Positions 46,601-58,000 of a stretch of DNA of 64,000 bases are shown in pieces. A program made the translations under genes and the position numbers. Numbering within the stretch: the stretch's first letter is position 1; every line of letters begins with the position of its first letter. The stretch is from Chimonanthus salicifolius (lineage: Eukaryota; Streptophyta; Magnoliopsida; Laurales; Calycanthaceae), in assembly GCA_013350335.1 (NCBI GenBank), contig CM023539.1, forward strand, positions 71,072,781 through 71,136,780, in the 5' to 3' direction. The notes under the pieces were generated by a model, which saw only the letters and a list, made by a program, of their open reading frames with translations, made no database searches and was not told where the DNA came from.

Positions 46601-49262
46601 CGTCTATGGAAGAGAGAAATTCTTTTTTAAGCTAGTAGAGTATGTGGTTTTAGTGAAAAAAAAAGTCATAAATGAGTACATGGTTTTAATGAAGAAAATA
46701 TATTTGAGTTATGATAGTGTACATTGACTAAAAAGTAACAAATCATATGTGATGGGGGCTCAATGGACCCATTAGATAAATGAAGGGGAAAGGGTCATGA
46801 ATGCCTCAAAAGGAAAAACAATTAGCAATCATGCCGCTGGCATTGACAATTGAGATTTTTTTTTTTGTAATTTTATTAGAGAATAACACTCTAAGTAAAG
46901 TCATTTTTTAATCAAGTAGGGTAGGGAAAATGGTTTTAGTAAGAAAATAATCATTTGCAAATGAGTTATCATAGTATGCAATAAATTAAAATCGAGATGT
47001 CTCATGTAATGGAGCTTTTGGACCCACCAAATACATAGCCTGCATAGTCGTGGGTGTGAGTGTTGGAGTCCGACATGGGTGCAAGGAGTTGAACTCATTA
47101 AACCAAAAGACGATCCAAGGACTTGTCACCATATATATATATATATTGAACGAAAGGGTAAGTTCATTCAAAGAGGGGAAAAAATCCCAAAAGAATACAC
47201 AAAATTGAGCTCACAACGAGAGCAACAAAGAAGCCCACAACCCGGGCCAAACAAAAAATGAAAGACAAAAAATCCCAAAGGGACACTATAAGTCAGTAAA
47301 GACTCCCGTACCAAAAAAAGATAGAATGGGAGTAGTAATGTTGTTAGTCTAGGCTTTAAGATTCAAATAAGAAATGTCATTTTTTCTTAACAATGTACAA
47401 ATTCTTAACGTGAAGGCAATCGAGAGCAACAGCATGAGCATGAGTTCTAAAACTCTAGTGGCAGGCAGTAGGACAAGTGATGGCTGAGAGAGTCTCAGGA
47501 TCAGGGAATAGAGTCCGACTGACAATTAGGTTCTGCCGCAAGCAAGATTGAAGGATCAACTGACAGAGATACAGAGTAGAAGGAGAGCAACACAGAGAAT
47601 GGGCCGGCAAAGCACAGTAGCCCAAGGCCTGCCAGTTATCATCACACAGCTAGGCACCAAAGATGAGATGGTGGCGGACATGAAGTTGAAAGACAGGGTG
47701 GAGGTGAAAGTCATGGGAAAGGGGTGGGTAATAGAACTGGAAGAGGCAGTGGACTCAAGGGTGGAAGGTCCCATATGGCAGAGAAAAGATTGCCAGCCAA
47801 AGAAAGATCGCGATTGGAGATAACATATATTTAAATACATTTAAATTTAAATTTGAATTTAAATTTATTTTAAATGAAAATAAGGCATGAAAATAACACT
47901 AAAAGAAAATAATGTACCAGCTTTACTAAAATCAATCTTGTCAAAGATATCATATTTTCTTTAGGTTTCAAGGGGACAAAGGAGTCGTAATATTTTACTT
48001 ATTTTAGAAAACAATGACAAAAACTATTTCACGAGTCTACAAAGAATCTGTGAAGAGTCTAACATGATTGCATTACACATTTTAAAGATTGAATGCAACA
48101 TAACAATCAGGTAGAACATTCAATTCTAATGCAATAAAATGGGTGGTTAAATTCAAATATGAATGGCTCTAACTCATTGCTTGATTCCCTCATATGAGGT
48201 ATTCATCATTGACCAGTGGCGTTTCTTGTTTGCCATTTTGGAATATCACAATTTTTGCTTGTATCTTAAGGAGGCATTGAGCCCAAGCAGCTGATACATG
48301 TCATGTTTTTCAAGCTGTGGTTAGTTGATGGCTCTCAGTGGCCAACAACAAATTAGCTTGTTGCTGGTTACTTATCGCCTTGAGATCTAAACAATAAAAC
48401 AATCAAAATTAAATTCAAATATGAATTGGCCTATCATAATAATTGTTTAACCATTGTATGGAGAAAGAAATTTGGAGAAAATTTATCTCATTTTCAGAAA
48501 ATTTTAAGAAGTTGGGATGTTGAGATGGTTACTTTGGAGAAATGTACTCCTACTGACATCCTCTTTGAGATATAGGCCCATCAAGTGCCACCATTAAGCC
48601 CAACTTATACCTGGTGGGGCCGTTAAGCTTATCACAGTTCTAGATGCAGTGATATTAAGTTGTTTTTATGCTACAATAGGGTCGTTATCAAATATTCTAA
48701 GTGGGTGATGGTTTCTAAAATGAAATAGGGATATTACAATAAATGGGGCACTTTCTACAATTTGAAGAAGGGTAAACCTAACATTTTACTTGAAAATAGC
48801 TGGGATTTTGTTGGGGGTGGCTGGAATGGTGATAGATATTTGACAATGAGAGCTAATTATTGGATTTTAGAATTTAGATAACTCAAGGAAGTAATTACAT
48901 ATTCAATAACATGGAGGCTTAATGGGTTATTTGGGAATAACCCATTCATCAAAGGTTGTACACATTGGACAAATAGAAATAACGGAAAACAAAGAAGAAA
49001 GTGTAACTGTGAAATAAAAAAATAATAAGCTAAAAGTCCAAAATGCAAATGGTTAAAGTAAAGATAGAAAGATGTGCCAACCCAACCTGCATCTTAGCAG
49101 CACCTGAACATTAACCTCTCCTTCTCTGTCCTGCCGATTTGAGTTCCCATCTGTCCATCTAAGTTCTTTACGCAGCTTTTCAGTGCGAGGCGTCTGAAAT
49201 GGGGATGATAAAGATGATGAAACTGCAGATCCAGTTTTCCTCTGATCTGGAGTAAATGCCAT
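43595..49262 (-). CDS. Kinesin-5 (BimC-type) motor gene, 5' half, exons 1-6
   Basis: Six exons join in phase into about 346 codons: 49087-49262, 45208-45337, 44965-45120, 44532-44869, 44310-44448 and 43595-43692. The protein is a plus-end-directed spindle motor of the kinesin-5 family; in plants this acts in spindle and phragmoplast microtubule organisation. The order is: N-terminal extension with an SPFQTPR motif, [10 protein letters not shown] strand, P-loop GQTGIGKT (residues about 137-144), switch I NKHSSRSHS (about 263-271), switch II DLAGSE (about 299-304), then SLLTLGRV and [10 protein letters not shown]. Full-length family members are about 1,000 residues. Here the next exon (DSKLTRLL...), neck, stalk and tail are not found; a diverged array monomer follows instead. 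The first five introns are canonical GT-AG. The P-loop has I where T is usual. It could be a truncated gene copy, or a gene whose 3' exons lie outside the window or were misassembled. Confidence 0.85.
44310..44448 (-). CDS. Kinesin-5 exon 5 (switch I end and switch II)
   Basis: Starts after GTTGTTGTAG, completes the split S of NKHSSRSH, and reads [20 protein letters not shown], then [20 protein letters not shown]. It ends GAGAG|GTATGC. DLAGSE is the switch II nucleotide-sensing motif. No stop is seen. Confidence 0.9.
44532..44869 (-). CDS. Kinesin-5 exon 4
   Basis: Starts after TCAATCTAG with [20 protein letters not shown], reads [36 protein letters not shown] and [17 protein letters not shown], and ends AGCAG|GTAATA. 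[12 protein letters not shown] and [11 protein letters not shown] are kinesin-5 signatures. The ERYNEE form differs from the usual ELYNEE. Confidence 0.9.
44965..45120 (-). CDS. Kinesin-5 exon 3 (P-loop)
   Basis: 52 codons, phase 0, starting after TTGGTGCAG with [20 protein letters not shown] and ending RNK at AAG|GTATCT. It includes [20 protein letters not shown], the ATP-binding P-loop. GxxxxGKT is kept, with T to I at the fifth position of the loop. Confidence 0.92.
45208..45337 (-). CDS. Kinesin-5 exon 2
   Basis: One base plus 43 codons between TACTACCAG and AAG|GTAGGT. It reads [20 protein letters not shown], then [20 protein letters not shown] and FDK. This is the family segment that links the RCRP strand to the FDKVFGP strand. 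Confidence 0.88.
46187..46455. repeat. Local tandem repeat, period about 130 bp
   Basis: Units beginning CACCTAGGCCATG / CGCCTATGCCAT recur near 46187, 46311 and 46445. Shared stretches are ATCAAGCCCTCTTA-TTATAGTG, AAAGGGATGGG and CCAAG-CTTTTTTCGCC. The copies have diverged. This is intronic in the kinesin gene. Confidence 0.65.
47130..47300 (-). mobile_element. Probable LINE 3' end with TA-rich tail
   Basis: On the minus strand the sequence reads TTGTGTATTCTTTTGGGATT, then CCCCTCTTTGAATGAACTTA, and ends TTCAATATATATATATATGG. This resembles the 3'UTR and tail of plant L1-like LINEs, but no coding domain was recognised next to it. A second source is possible. Confidence 0.4.
49087..49262 (-). 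CDS. Kinesin-5 exon 1 (start codon and N-terminal extension)
   Basis: The ATG at 49262 is the first in frame after the 5'UTR acceptor. It reads [30 protein letters not shown], then [15 protein letters not shown] split at the GCAG|GTTGGG donor. The QTPR-rich, weakly conserved extension followed by [10 protein letters not shown] is the arrangement of plant kinesin-5 proteins of the KRP125 type. Confidence 0.87.
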
Positions 49263-49280
49263 GATCTATGCTGAACAGGT

Positions 49281-49446
49281 CTGTAATCAGAATTTTGGGC
49301 AAAATTAGTGCAAAGAAAGATTAAATCCAATCACACTATAAACATGTGCCTCAATTCTAGTCCGAAAGGGGAAAAGGAAGAAAAGAACGTAAAATGACTC
49401 ATATTCAAACATGAAAAACCAAACCGACATTTGTAATCAAACTTAC
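49281..49446 (-). other. Probable 5'UTR intron of the kinesin-5 gene
   Basis: A strong donor ATAT|GTAAGT at 49447/49446 and an acceptor TGATTACAG at 49281 frame 166 bases just before the start codon (ATG at 49262). The upstream leader is GC-richer than the intron, as expected. Inferred from splice consensus only. Confidence 0.6.
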
Positions 49447-49887
49447 ATATATGATGAACAAGAAAAGAGCGGACAAAATGAAGGGATATTGGGATTCCTG
49501 TATACGAAGAATCAGGAAAAGATTGATTGAAATCTCTCTCTTTCTCGGATTACCAGAGGATTGGCAGCAGGGTGAGCAGATCGGTTTGCAGTGGGGTTGT
49601 GCAAAACGACGGGCAAATCTGGGGTTTTTCAGATCTGCGAGTGGAGGCCATCACACGCCAGCGTCAGCCAGATCTGAGCAGATCTACAGGTCAGTTTGCA
49701 AAGAGGGCAGCAGCGCCGGAAACAAAAGCTGCAACCTTGTCGAGCGTCAGAGAAAGGGAGGCGAGCAGAGGCAGCTGCTGCGAGCGGCAAACACAAAATT
49801 TGTCTGCATCGGATCGGAAAAGAAGAAGGGGTTGAGCAGGAAGGGAACCCAGAAAGCATCGCCGGTAGAAAAGGGAAGAAACACGGC

Positions 49888-49898
49888 TCTAACGGCTT
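49888..49898 (+). promoter_or_regulatory. MSA-like element (MYB3R site)
   Basis: TCTAACGGCTT matches the mitosis-specific activator consensus YCYAACGGYYA at 10 of 11 positions, including the AACGG core. MSA elements, bound by three-repeat MYB proteins, drive G2/M expression of plant mitotic genes including kinesins. The place, just upstream of a kinesin-5 leader, fits. Confidence 0.55.
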
Positions 49899-49927
49899 TA
49901 AAATTTGAACTTCTAGCCATTGAGGTG

Positions 49928-49944
49928 GACGAAGATTCTTCGTC
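49928..49944. promoter_or_regulatory. Perfect 8-bp inverted repeat, GAAnnTTC type
   Basis: GACGAAGA-T-TCTTCGTC is a perfect palindrome with one central base. It contains GAAGATTC, the spacing of a heat-shock element half. It lies upstream of the MSA-like site and a few bases from the block 4 junction. A regulatory role is only inferred. Confidence 0.35.
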
Positions 49945-50030
49945 ACCTTTGATAGTGTCCCGGGTAAGTTCTTTGGTTTCATTAATGAAATTTTTAACTT
50001 CTTGAAAGGGGACCAAGAAAGAAATGTTAC

Positions 50031-50174
50031 CTTAGTTGAAATATGATCCATCAAAGCTCGAATAAGCCAAGGTATCGACCTTGATCCTAGAAGTTTGACG
50101 ATAGCAAACATGTGAGGTAACCCAAAGAACCCACTGTGTAATCGAGCAAAACTCTGATATGCAGTATTCAACTC
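50031..50174 (-). CDS. PIR exon c, copy 4
   Basis: Forty-eight codons with the same splice sites as copies 1 and 3. Two residue changes are visible (SRSIPW for SRSMPW, RALMDHIS for RALLDHIS). Neither breaks the frame. Confidence 0.83.
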
Positions 50175-51646
50175 CTACAATGACGGCATAACTCCATGTC
50201 AAAAATTGAAGTAGTCAAATATTCACTTTATTTTTTTTATTTTTAACCTTTGAATGTTCACATTCAATAAATCATGCAAACATTCATCTAACACTCAAAT
50301 AATAGAAATGGTTTAAAATAAAAAAATAAAAAATTTATATGTGGGTAAAATTTAAAAAAAAAAATGATAGAAGATGCTCAAAAGAAATGTGCATAAGGAA
50401 AATTACAAAAATGACTAAATTGCCCATTCCATTTTAAGCATAATAACATTTTTAATTGCAAAAAAGTCCTTTGCATATCATGTGTTGATGCAATATAAGT
50501 CTCCAAAAAATTTAATGCTTAGCCACAACTTGAAGAATATAAATTTCAAACCCGTCAATAATTGGATTTAAGGTTAATTTCAAATTCTTAAGGAAATGGC
50601 AAATTCAAAATTGAACATGGGTTTTGTAAATGAAATCCTCAGATCTCACATAAATCAATGAAGATCCAATTGAATTTGAATCTGAAGGAGAAAATTGAAA
50701 CTCAAATTGACGATGCCTATCAAAGGCCCAATGCTCACTAGATGTTAATTTCAAACTGAAATTTAAACACAAGCATAATAATTAATGAACTAGAATTAAA
50801 ATTGCACAAGAATTAAAATACAAAATTAAACTAGAAAGATAAAAACTCACCAAAGAGGGAGAAGAATACTTGAATTTCATGTTTATGGCTTGCATAAAAA
50901 TCCTAGAAGGGGTTGACATGTCAACCTCCTTTCCTTTTCTATACTTTGCTAAAAACAACCAATTCACTCTCCTACTGACACGTATCCTTGATGACATCAT
51001 TATTATATATTTATCCAAAATAAAAAAGAAAAAGAAAAACCCAAAATAAGCCTTTCTAAAATGGAGATTCCTCTGCTATTTTGGATCCAAAGAGATAAGA
51101 CTGAAGATGTGGCAAGCATATCTTATCTTTCAAACTCGTCACTCTCCCTTGTATCAAGTAAATGGACCTCCAAAGTGAGCCAAACCAAGTCCAAAACACC
51201 TCCAATTGGGTCCGAACTCAAATGTCTATGATATGGGCCGTCTCATTCATCATTCTAGGTCCCCTTGGACTCCTTAAAGGTCCCTGTTTTGCATCATCAA
51301 TCTTTTCATGCAACTGGAGCAATTTGGACAATCTTGTCAAATTCATACACATCCATATGCAACTTAGAAGCTAGCCTAGTCCAGATTTTCATGAAATTTT
51401 GCATAAATCACCCATATCTACCACTTAGCTCCATCAATGTCTACTTTCTTTATGGTTTTGACATTTGGTCGAAATGGAGCCAAAAATTTCATGGTCCTTA
51501 TCAACTAAATCTCATTCCAAAAAGAAACTGATAAAAAAGAATGTAAGACAACAACTAAAAATATTCTGTCGACAAGGAAATAAAATACTAAATGCACTAC
51601 ATGAAACCAAGACAAGCCATCTTTAGAATTTCAAAAAAAATATTAA

Positions 51647-51796
51647 CTGAGAACCACAATAGAAATTAGGATTTGCATAAGGAACCGTTGGCTTCTGAAT
51701 AGGATGGAGAGGTACTTTCGAAGAGCGGATAAATCGTTGAGTAGTATTGCAAAGGATGAAGTTTGGCAAGAAATCATTCTGCATCTCTGCCCATAT
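51647..51796 (-). CDS. PIR exon d, copy 4
   Basis: Fifty codons from IWAEMQNDF to FYCGSQ, again followed by TTAATATT and so lacking an in-phase GT donor. Confidence 0.8.
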
Positions 51797-54548
51797 CTGG
51801 AGCCATAGCTAGTGATTAGTTGGGATAGCCATGTAAGGCTCAATTTAAGGGGAATCACTTCACAATCACCTAGGTTAAATGCACGCCTAATAATATCCAC
51901 AATAATCATGTTTTTTTCCTTCTCTAAAAGAAAAAAATATCACAATTTGGCTTTAATGATGATGATGAAAACGCATCTCAATCTTCTATTATTATCAATT
52001 TGTAAGATGAATGAAATATACCGTGACGGTTAGCCAACTTATTCTTTTCTTTCCCTTTTTTCCCTAAAGATGACCATATTGTAATCAGAGAAAGGGCGAA
52101 AAGATACAATACAAAAAGTATAAGGGACTCAAAAATCACATACTCACAGCACTAAGGCGAAAAGCATAATCAAACACAATATCAGTAATAATTTCTCCCA
52201 CATAGCATATATCCAACAAAAATAATGGCCTTTCAAGATGTCTCAGTTTACTTCAATGATGTGTACCAGTCTCTAAGAGAAAACAAATCATCCTCAGTTC
52301 ACCACATCATACATGATGAATAACCTTCTTTCAAATGGGAAACAGACAGCCTCATGAAGACCAAGATAGTGGAGATATCAGCATATGAGACAGAATAACC
52401 AAAAACTTAGGTATGACTTCTGGGTAGAACTTCATCACTTCTTTCAATGCTTGATCTAACAGATCCACTTTAACAATTATGATTTTACCACTATTACCAT
52501 TACTTACTATTATTATTATTATTACTATGAAAACAAACAGAAATAGTCTATTAAAGAAAGGTAAGAATACAACATCTAGATGCTCCGTGTAAGAGAGGTA
52601 CACAAGAGCCATCAGGGATCAGAAATAAACTACAAGCAAAGCATGCAAATACGGATCCACTCCTACCACAGAGATGCTTGCAAATACAAATCAAGCAAAG
52701 CATGCTCAATCTAACAGATCCACTCATACCACAGAGATGCTCGGTTACCATAGGCCAATCGCACATTCACCTATTTACCCGAAGAAATTGGATACCCTTT
52801 ATTAACAGCAATGGAACCACCAGAAAGTTTGGATACCTTTCCATATCAATCATGGCACAACCACAAACATCAGATGCCATAGTGTAGAATCCGTGTGATT
52901 AGGAAAACACATACCATGAAGCTTAATGATGTGATTTCAAATTGTTGTCCACTGTCTACTGGATCTTAAAACAAACCAAGGAAGAACAAAGACCTACTGA
53001 TCCATTAAATATTTGAGAAAATAGCCAACTGACTCAATTCTCGAAGCACATGATGCACATATTTACTATGACCCTCCTCTTTTTACTGGGGTAGTCAACT
53101 TTTAGAAACTTATCTTGTAAGGCCAATCAACTGAAAATGATAGGCCCTTGAAAAACAAGGATCAGCCAAGTCATTACTCAGAGCTACTCGACCAATGAGA
53201 CCAATTGGATAAGGAGTGGGATGTGAATAATCCATTCAGGCTCCAAACATTCCTATAGTTACCCATGCCTACGACACATACTTTGGATGATCTGTCCATT
53301 TAAATTCTGCACCTTTTTTTTTTAATCAGAGACAGAAATTTAAAAAATTACTACTCCTGATTTCAATTGTTATATTGGAATGCTTAAAAAACCATGTAGA
53401 TGAAGCAGTCGAGGCAAAAAGGTGTCCTGGAACCTTATATCCTACAGTCATGCCTAGGGATGAACCTAAGTTTGCTAGATGTAGTTAAGATAATTTCAAA
53501 GAAATATGACTATTCTTTAGTTTGTATGCTCCTGACGACAATATTAAGAAAATACAACATTATCATAAAAAAGACAACATTCATAATAAATTACAAGATT
53601 CTCCGATAAAGTGTTGGCCTACATGTGACCTTTGTTATAAAAAAATTCACAAACATTTTTTCTTTTTTTTTTCAAAGGTTGTAAGCATGACAATATACAT
53701 CTATATTGTAATGATTTTGTGATTAATAAAATGTCAACCTTTCTTTATATATATATGAATATAATTATAAACATATATAAAGAAAGTGTAAGCCACTACA
53801 AGTGTAGAGCCTTAGGCCATGCTATGTGCAAGAATATCAGGAATGTAGTGAAACAAAATGGTGTAACAGGGCTAGGCCTGGCCAATTCCATTACCCCCTA
53901 ATTCTAAATGCATACACGGGCCAGGACCCTAGGCGAGCATTTGACTACTACACTGTAGATTATCCGGTAAGGCAACCCTAAATAGATGGGAAAGTGGAAA
54001 GAATACTGTAGATTATCTAGACAGCCAGTGTGACAAAGGTCTTAATCAGCCATGAAACAAGACACTACTTTGCCCTACAATTCCAGTAGTTTATTCAATG
54101 CCATAAAATGTCAGAATTCTTTACAGTGCGCAATCATTGAGATAGATACTTAAATTATATTCTATATATACATAAGCTAAGAAGGGAAGGAAGAATCTTA
54201 TCATGTATGGAACTATTCAATGTTTTTGTTGCAAAATCTAAACTTATAGATATGTTGATAGTGAAGGGACATTTACATTGTCAAAACAGCACGAAGTCCC
54301 TAGTATGAGTAGGTCACAGGGCTCCTACTTTTAAAAGGGAGGGAGGAACATGTAAAGGATAGTATACAAAGTTAGGGTTACCCAAACAAACGTTTGACCA
54401 CTATTGGATAAGCTAGATACAACTGCAGTTAGGTGGGGATCTAAATCTTTTACATTCAAAACACATGGCTAGAGACATGGTGTTCAAGGATAAAGTAAGT
54501 CAGGGTAATGGGTTGCATGCTGTGTTATTTAAAAAGTTTCACATTTTA

Positions 54549-54717
54549 ACCACAAGGATGGCTCAAGTGGTCTAAGCTTCTAGGATTAGACTAGAGATCT
54601 TGGGTTCAACTCCCTTGGCTTAACTGAGACACGAGGCTTGCAGGTGATTTTGTGTATCTATGAGATTAGTAACACCTCCAATATAGGACGAGGATACCCA
54701 TGTTATACAAAAAAAAA
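54549..54717 (+). mobile_element. tRNA-derived SINE, second family, copy 4
   Basis: Same element as at 20531: A box 54559-54570, B box 54603-54613, poly-A end. Duplicated with the block. Confidence 0.72.
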
Positions 54718-54769
54718 GTTCCCCTTATTGAAACACAAACTCAAAGCCTGGAGTATCTGTTAAAAATGA

Positions 54770-55012
54770 GAGAAACATATAAAAAGGGAGAAATTTACTT
54801 CAAGGAGAAAGGGAGGATAAGAAGGACTAAGAAAGCAATTGTCTGAGCTAATGAGAGAGAGGAATTTCCAAGAAGACATAATTTAAGAACCTTATGGTTT
54901 AAGGATGGAGATAGAAAAATGATATTCTTTCACTGCATAGAAAACACAAGGGAAAATGGCATAAGATCTTTGATAAAAGATGAAGTTAGGATGAAGGAAT
55001 CATCCACATCAA
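54770..55012 (+). mobile_element. LINE remnant upstream of the reverse-transcriptase domain, copy 4
   Basis: The most intact copy: LWFKDGDRKMIFFHCIENTR and NGIRSLIKDEV are in one frame, with the GATATTCTTTC form kept. It ends at the CAT-rich tract before array 4. Confidence 0.65.
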
Positions 55013-55040
55013 GGAATATGTGCAAAGTCATCATCGTCAT

Positions 55041-58000
55041 CGTCATGATCATAATCCTGATCACCCCCATCAAATTCACCAATCATTATCACCATAATAA
55101 AGAAATGGAAATGAAAATGAAAAGGATGATGAAGAAAGACATACCTGTAGTGATGACCATAATTTCTTCTAATGTGCGTAACGTTTAAATGGAACATGGT
55201 TCAACGTCTTCATCACAACCTTCACCACCATAATCTATTTACCATCATCAACACACTATCATTATACATAAAAAAAAAAAAGACAGAAAAAGAAATACAT
55301 GAACGCAATCACCAACCCCATATGGTGCGCAATCACCTCCGCCACTGGACACAATAAATAAAATAAGAAATAATCGATTCAAATTCCAATAAGTTGTACT
55401 ACGATAACAATATAATGACATTCAATACTCACATGTTATGTAATTAATAATGATCAAACATGCAATTCATCACGTGTTAGTCGCTTCTACTCATGTGTTA
55501 ATGACTTTAATGCAATCATCTATCTAACATCATCACCATTATTAAATTATCATAATTAAAAAAAGGCAAACACATACAAATTAAAAAAAGGCATACCAAT
55601 AATGACTGATGTCGATGACTTGTTGCAGTGCTTTTCCATCCCTTTGTCACAAAATATATCCTATACCCACTCTCCCTCCCCAAACAAAAACAAGAAATCA
55701 TCAAATCAATTTCTATCAGAACAACCATAACAAAAATGTAAAGATATAAAGTATTGACACGTTATATAATTCACATTGATCAAATATATATGTTAAGATC
55801 GTAAAAAATTTAAAATTTAGTCCAAAATCTCAATTCTTCTCGGCCAAACTCGGTTGACTCGAAAAAACTTAAGACATTGTACAATTTAAGAAAATCAATA
55901 AAACTAAGCAAAACTCGGTAAAAGTCGAAAAACCAACAAACTCAAATCAATTTATAGCCAAGTGAAGATGAAGTTTTGAGATTTTGAACTATTTTAATAA
56001 TTACGATCTTTCATGCTACATCTTTCTCACTATGCTAAAAGTGAAACGTCCTAAGCCTTACCATCCTTAAAAACTATCATCATTTTAATCCATTACCATC
56101 AACACATTTCAAACCATAATCTATTACCCTCATCAACTTCACCAATCATTATCACCATAATAAAGAAATGGAAATGAAAATGAAAAGGATGATGAAGAAA
56201 GACATACCTGTAGTGATGACCATAATTTCTTCTAATGTGCGTAACCTTTAAATGGAACATGGTTCAACGTCTTCATCACAACATTCATCACCATAATCTA
56301 TTTACCATCATCAACACACTATCATTATACATAAAAAAAAAGACAGAAAAAGAAATACCTGAACGCAATCACCAACCCCATATGGTGCGCAATCACCTCC
56401 GCCACTGGACACAATAAATAAAATAAGAAATAATCGATTCAAATTCCAATAAGTTGTACTACAATAACAATATAAAGACATTCAATACTCACATGTTACG
56501 TAATTAATAATGATCAAACATGCAATTCATCACGTGTTAGTCACTTCGTCTCATGTGTTAATGACTTTAATGCAACCATCTATCTAACATCATAACAACA
56601 GTAAATTATCATAATTAAAAAAAGGCAAACACATTTAAAAAAAGGCATACCAATAATGACTGATGTCGATGACTTGTTGTAGAGCTTTTCCAATCCCTTC
56701 GTCACAAACTATATCCTACACCCACTCCCCCTCCCCAAACAAAAACAAGAAATCATCAAATCAATTTCTGTCAGAAACTACGGTAACAAAAATGTAAAGA
56801 TATAAAGTATTGACACGTTATATAATTCACATTGAGCAAATATTATATGTTAAGATCGTAAAAAATTTAAAATTTAGTCCAAAATCTCAATTCTTCTCGG
56901 CCTAACTTGGTTGACTCGAAAAAACTTAAGACATTGTATAATTTAAGAAAATCAATAAAACTCGGCAAAACTCGGTAAAAGTCGAAAAACCAACAAACTC
57001 AAATCAATCTATAACCAAGTGAAGATGAAGTTTTGAGATTTTGAACTATTTTAATAATTACGATCTTTCATGCTACATCTTTCTCACTATGCTAAAAGTG
57101 AAACGTCTTAAGCCTTATCATCCTTAAAAACTATCATCATTTTAATCCATTACCATCAACACATTTCAAACCATAATCTATTACCCTCATCAAATATACC
57201 AATCATTATCACCATAATAAAGAAATGGAAATGAAAATGAAAAGGATGATGAAGAAAGACATACCTGTAGTGATGACCATAATTTCTTCTAATGTGCGTA
57301 ACCTTTAAATGGAACATGGTTCAACGTCTTCATCACAACCTTCACCACCACAATCTATTTACCATCATCAACACACTATCATTATACATAAAAAAAAAAA
57401 AAGACAGAAAAAGAAATACCTGAATGCAATCACCAACCCCATATAGTGCGCAATCATCTCCGCCACTGGACACAATAAATAAAATAAGAAATAATCGATT
57501 CAAATTCCAATAAGTTGTACTACAATAACAATATAAAGACATTCAATACTCACATGTTACGTAATTAATAATGATCAAACATGCAATTCATCACGTGTTA
57601 GTCACTTCTTCTCATGTGTTAATGACTTTAATGCAACCATCTATGTAACATCATAACAACAGTAAATTATCATAATTAAAAAAAGGCAAACACATACAAA
57701 TTAAAAAAAGGCATACCAATAATGACTGATGTCGATGACTTGTTGCAGTGCTTTTCCATCCCTTTGTCACAAAATATATCCTATACCCACTCTCCCTACC
57801 CAAACAAAAACAAGAAATCATCAAATCAATTTCTATCAGAAACAACCGTAACAAAAATGTAAAGATATAAAGTATTGACACGTTATATAATTCACATTGA
57901 GCAAATATATATGTTAAGATCGTAAAAAATTTAAAATTAGTCCAAAATCTCAATTCTTCACAGCCAAACTCGATTGACTCGAAAAAACTTAAGACATTGT

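Larger units (their letters stand above)
45338..49086 (-). other. Kinesin-5 intron 1 (about 3.75 kb)
   Basis: Donor GCAG|GTTGGG at the right and acceptor ACTACCAG at the left. It is long for this position and filled with low-copy and repeat sequence: a local tandem duplication near 46187-46455, a LINE-like 3' end near 47130-47300 and a short TA run. A plus-strand frame at 47548-47823 is unlike any protein I know and is not called. Confidence 0.75.
49447..49950 (-). promoter_or_regulatory. Kinesin-5 5'UTR and promoter region
   Basis: About 500 bases of distinctly GC-richer sequence upstream of the kinesin start. On the minus strand it includes a TTTTAAAG TATA-like string near 49895-49903 and CT-rich leader sequence near 49520-49560, typical of plant transcript leaders. 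It is cut off at 49951, where segmental block copy 4 starts, so only about 50-60 bases lie upstream of the MSA-like site before foreign sequence. Open frames of up to 184 codons on the plus strand across it are not believed. Confidence 0.55.
49951..55040. repeat. Segmental block, copy 4
   Basis: It begins at GATAGTGTC (equivalent to about 15952 of copy 1; full similarity from TAAGTTCTTTGG at about 49965). It runs through PIR exons c and d, the SINE and the LINE remnant to array 4. It lacks the LINE part and left intron of copy 1. It abuts the kinesin promoter. Confidence 0.88.

Noticed and set aside
48580..48900. Plus-strand protein-like stretch within kinesin intron 1
   Set aside because: It is broken by stops and shows no recognised domain. 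It may be an old transposon but I cannot support a call.
49451..50005. Plus-strand frame of 184 codons upstream of the kinesin gene
   Set aside because: It spans the kinesin leader/promoter and crosses the block 4 junction into the antisense of PIR exon c. No protein similarity is recognised.
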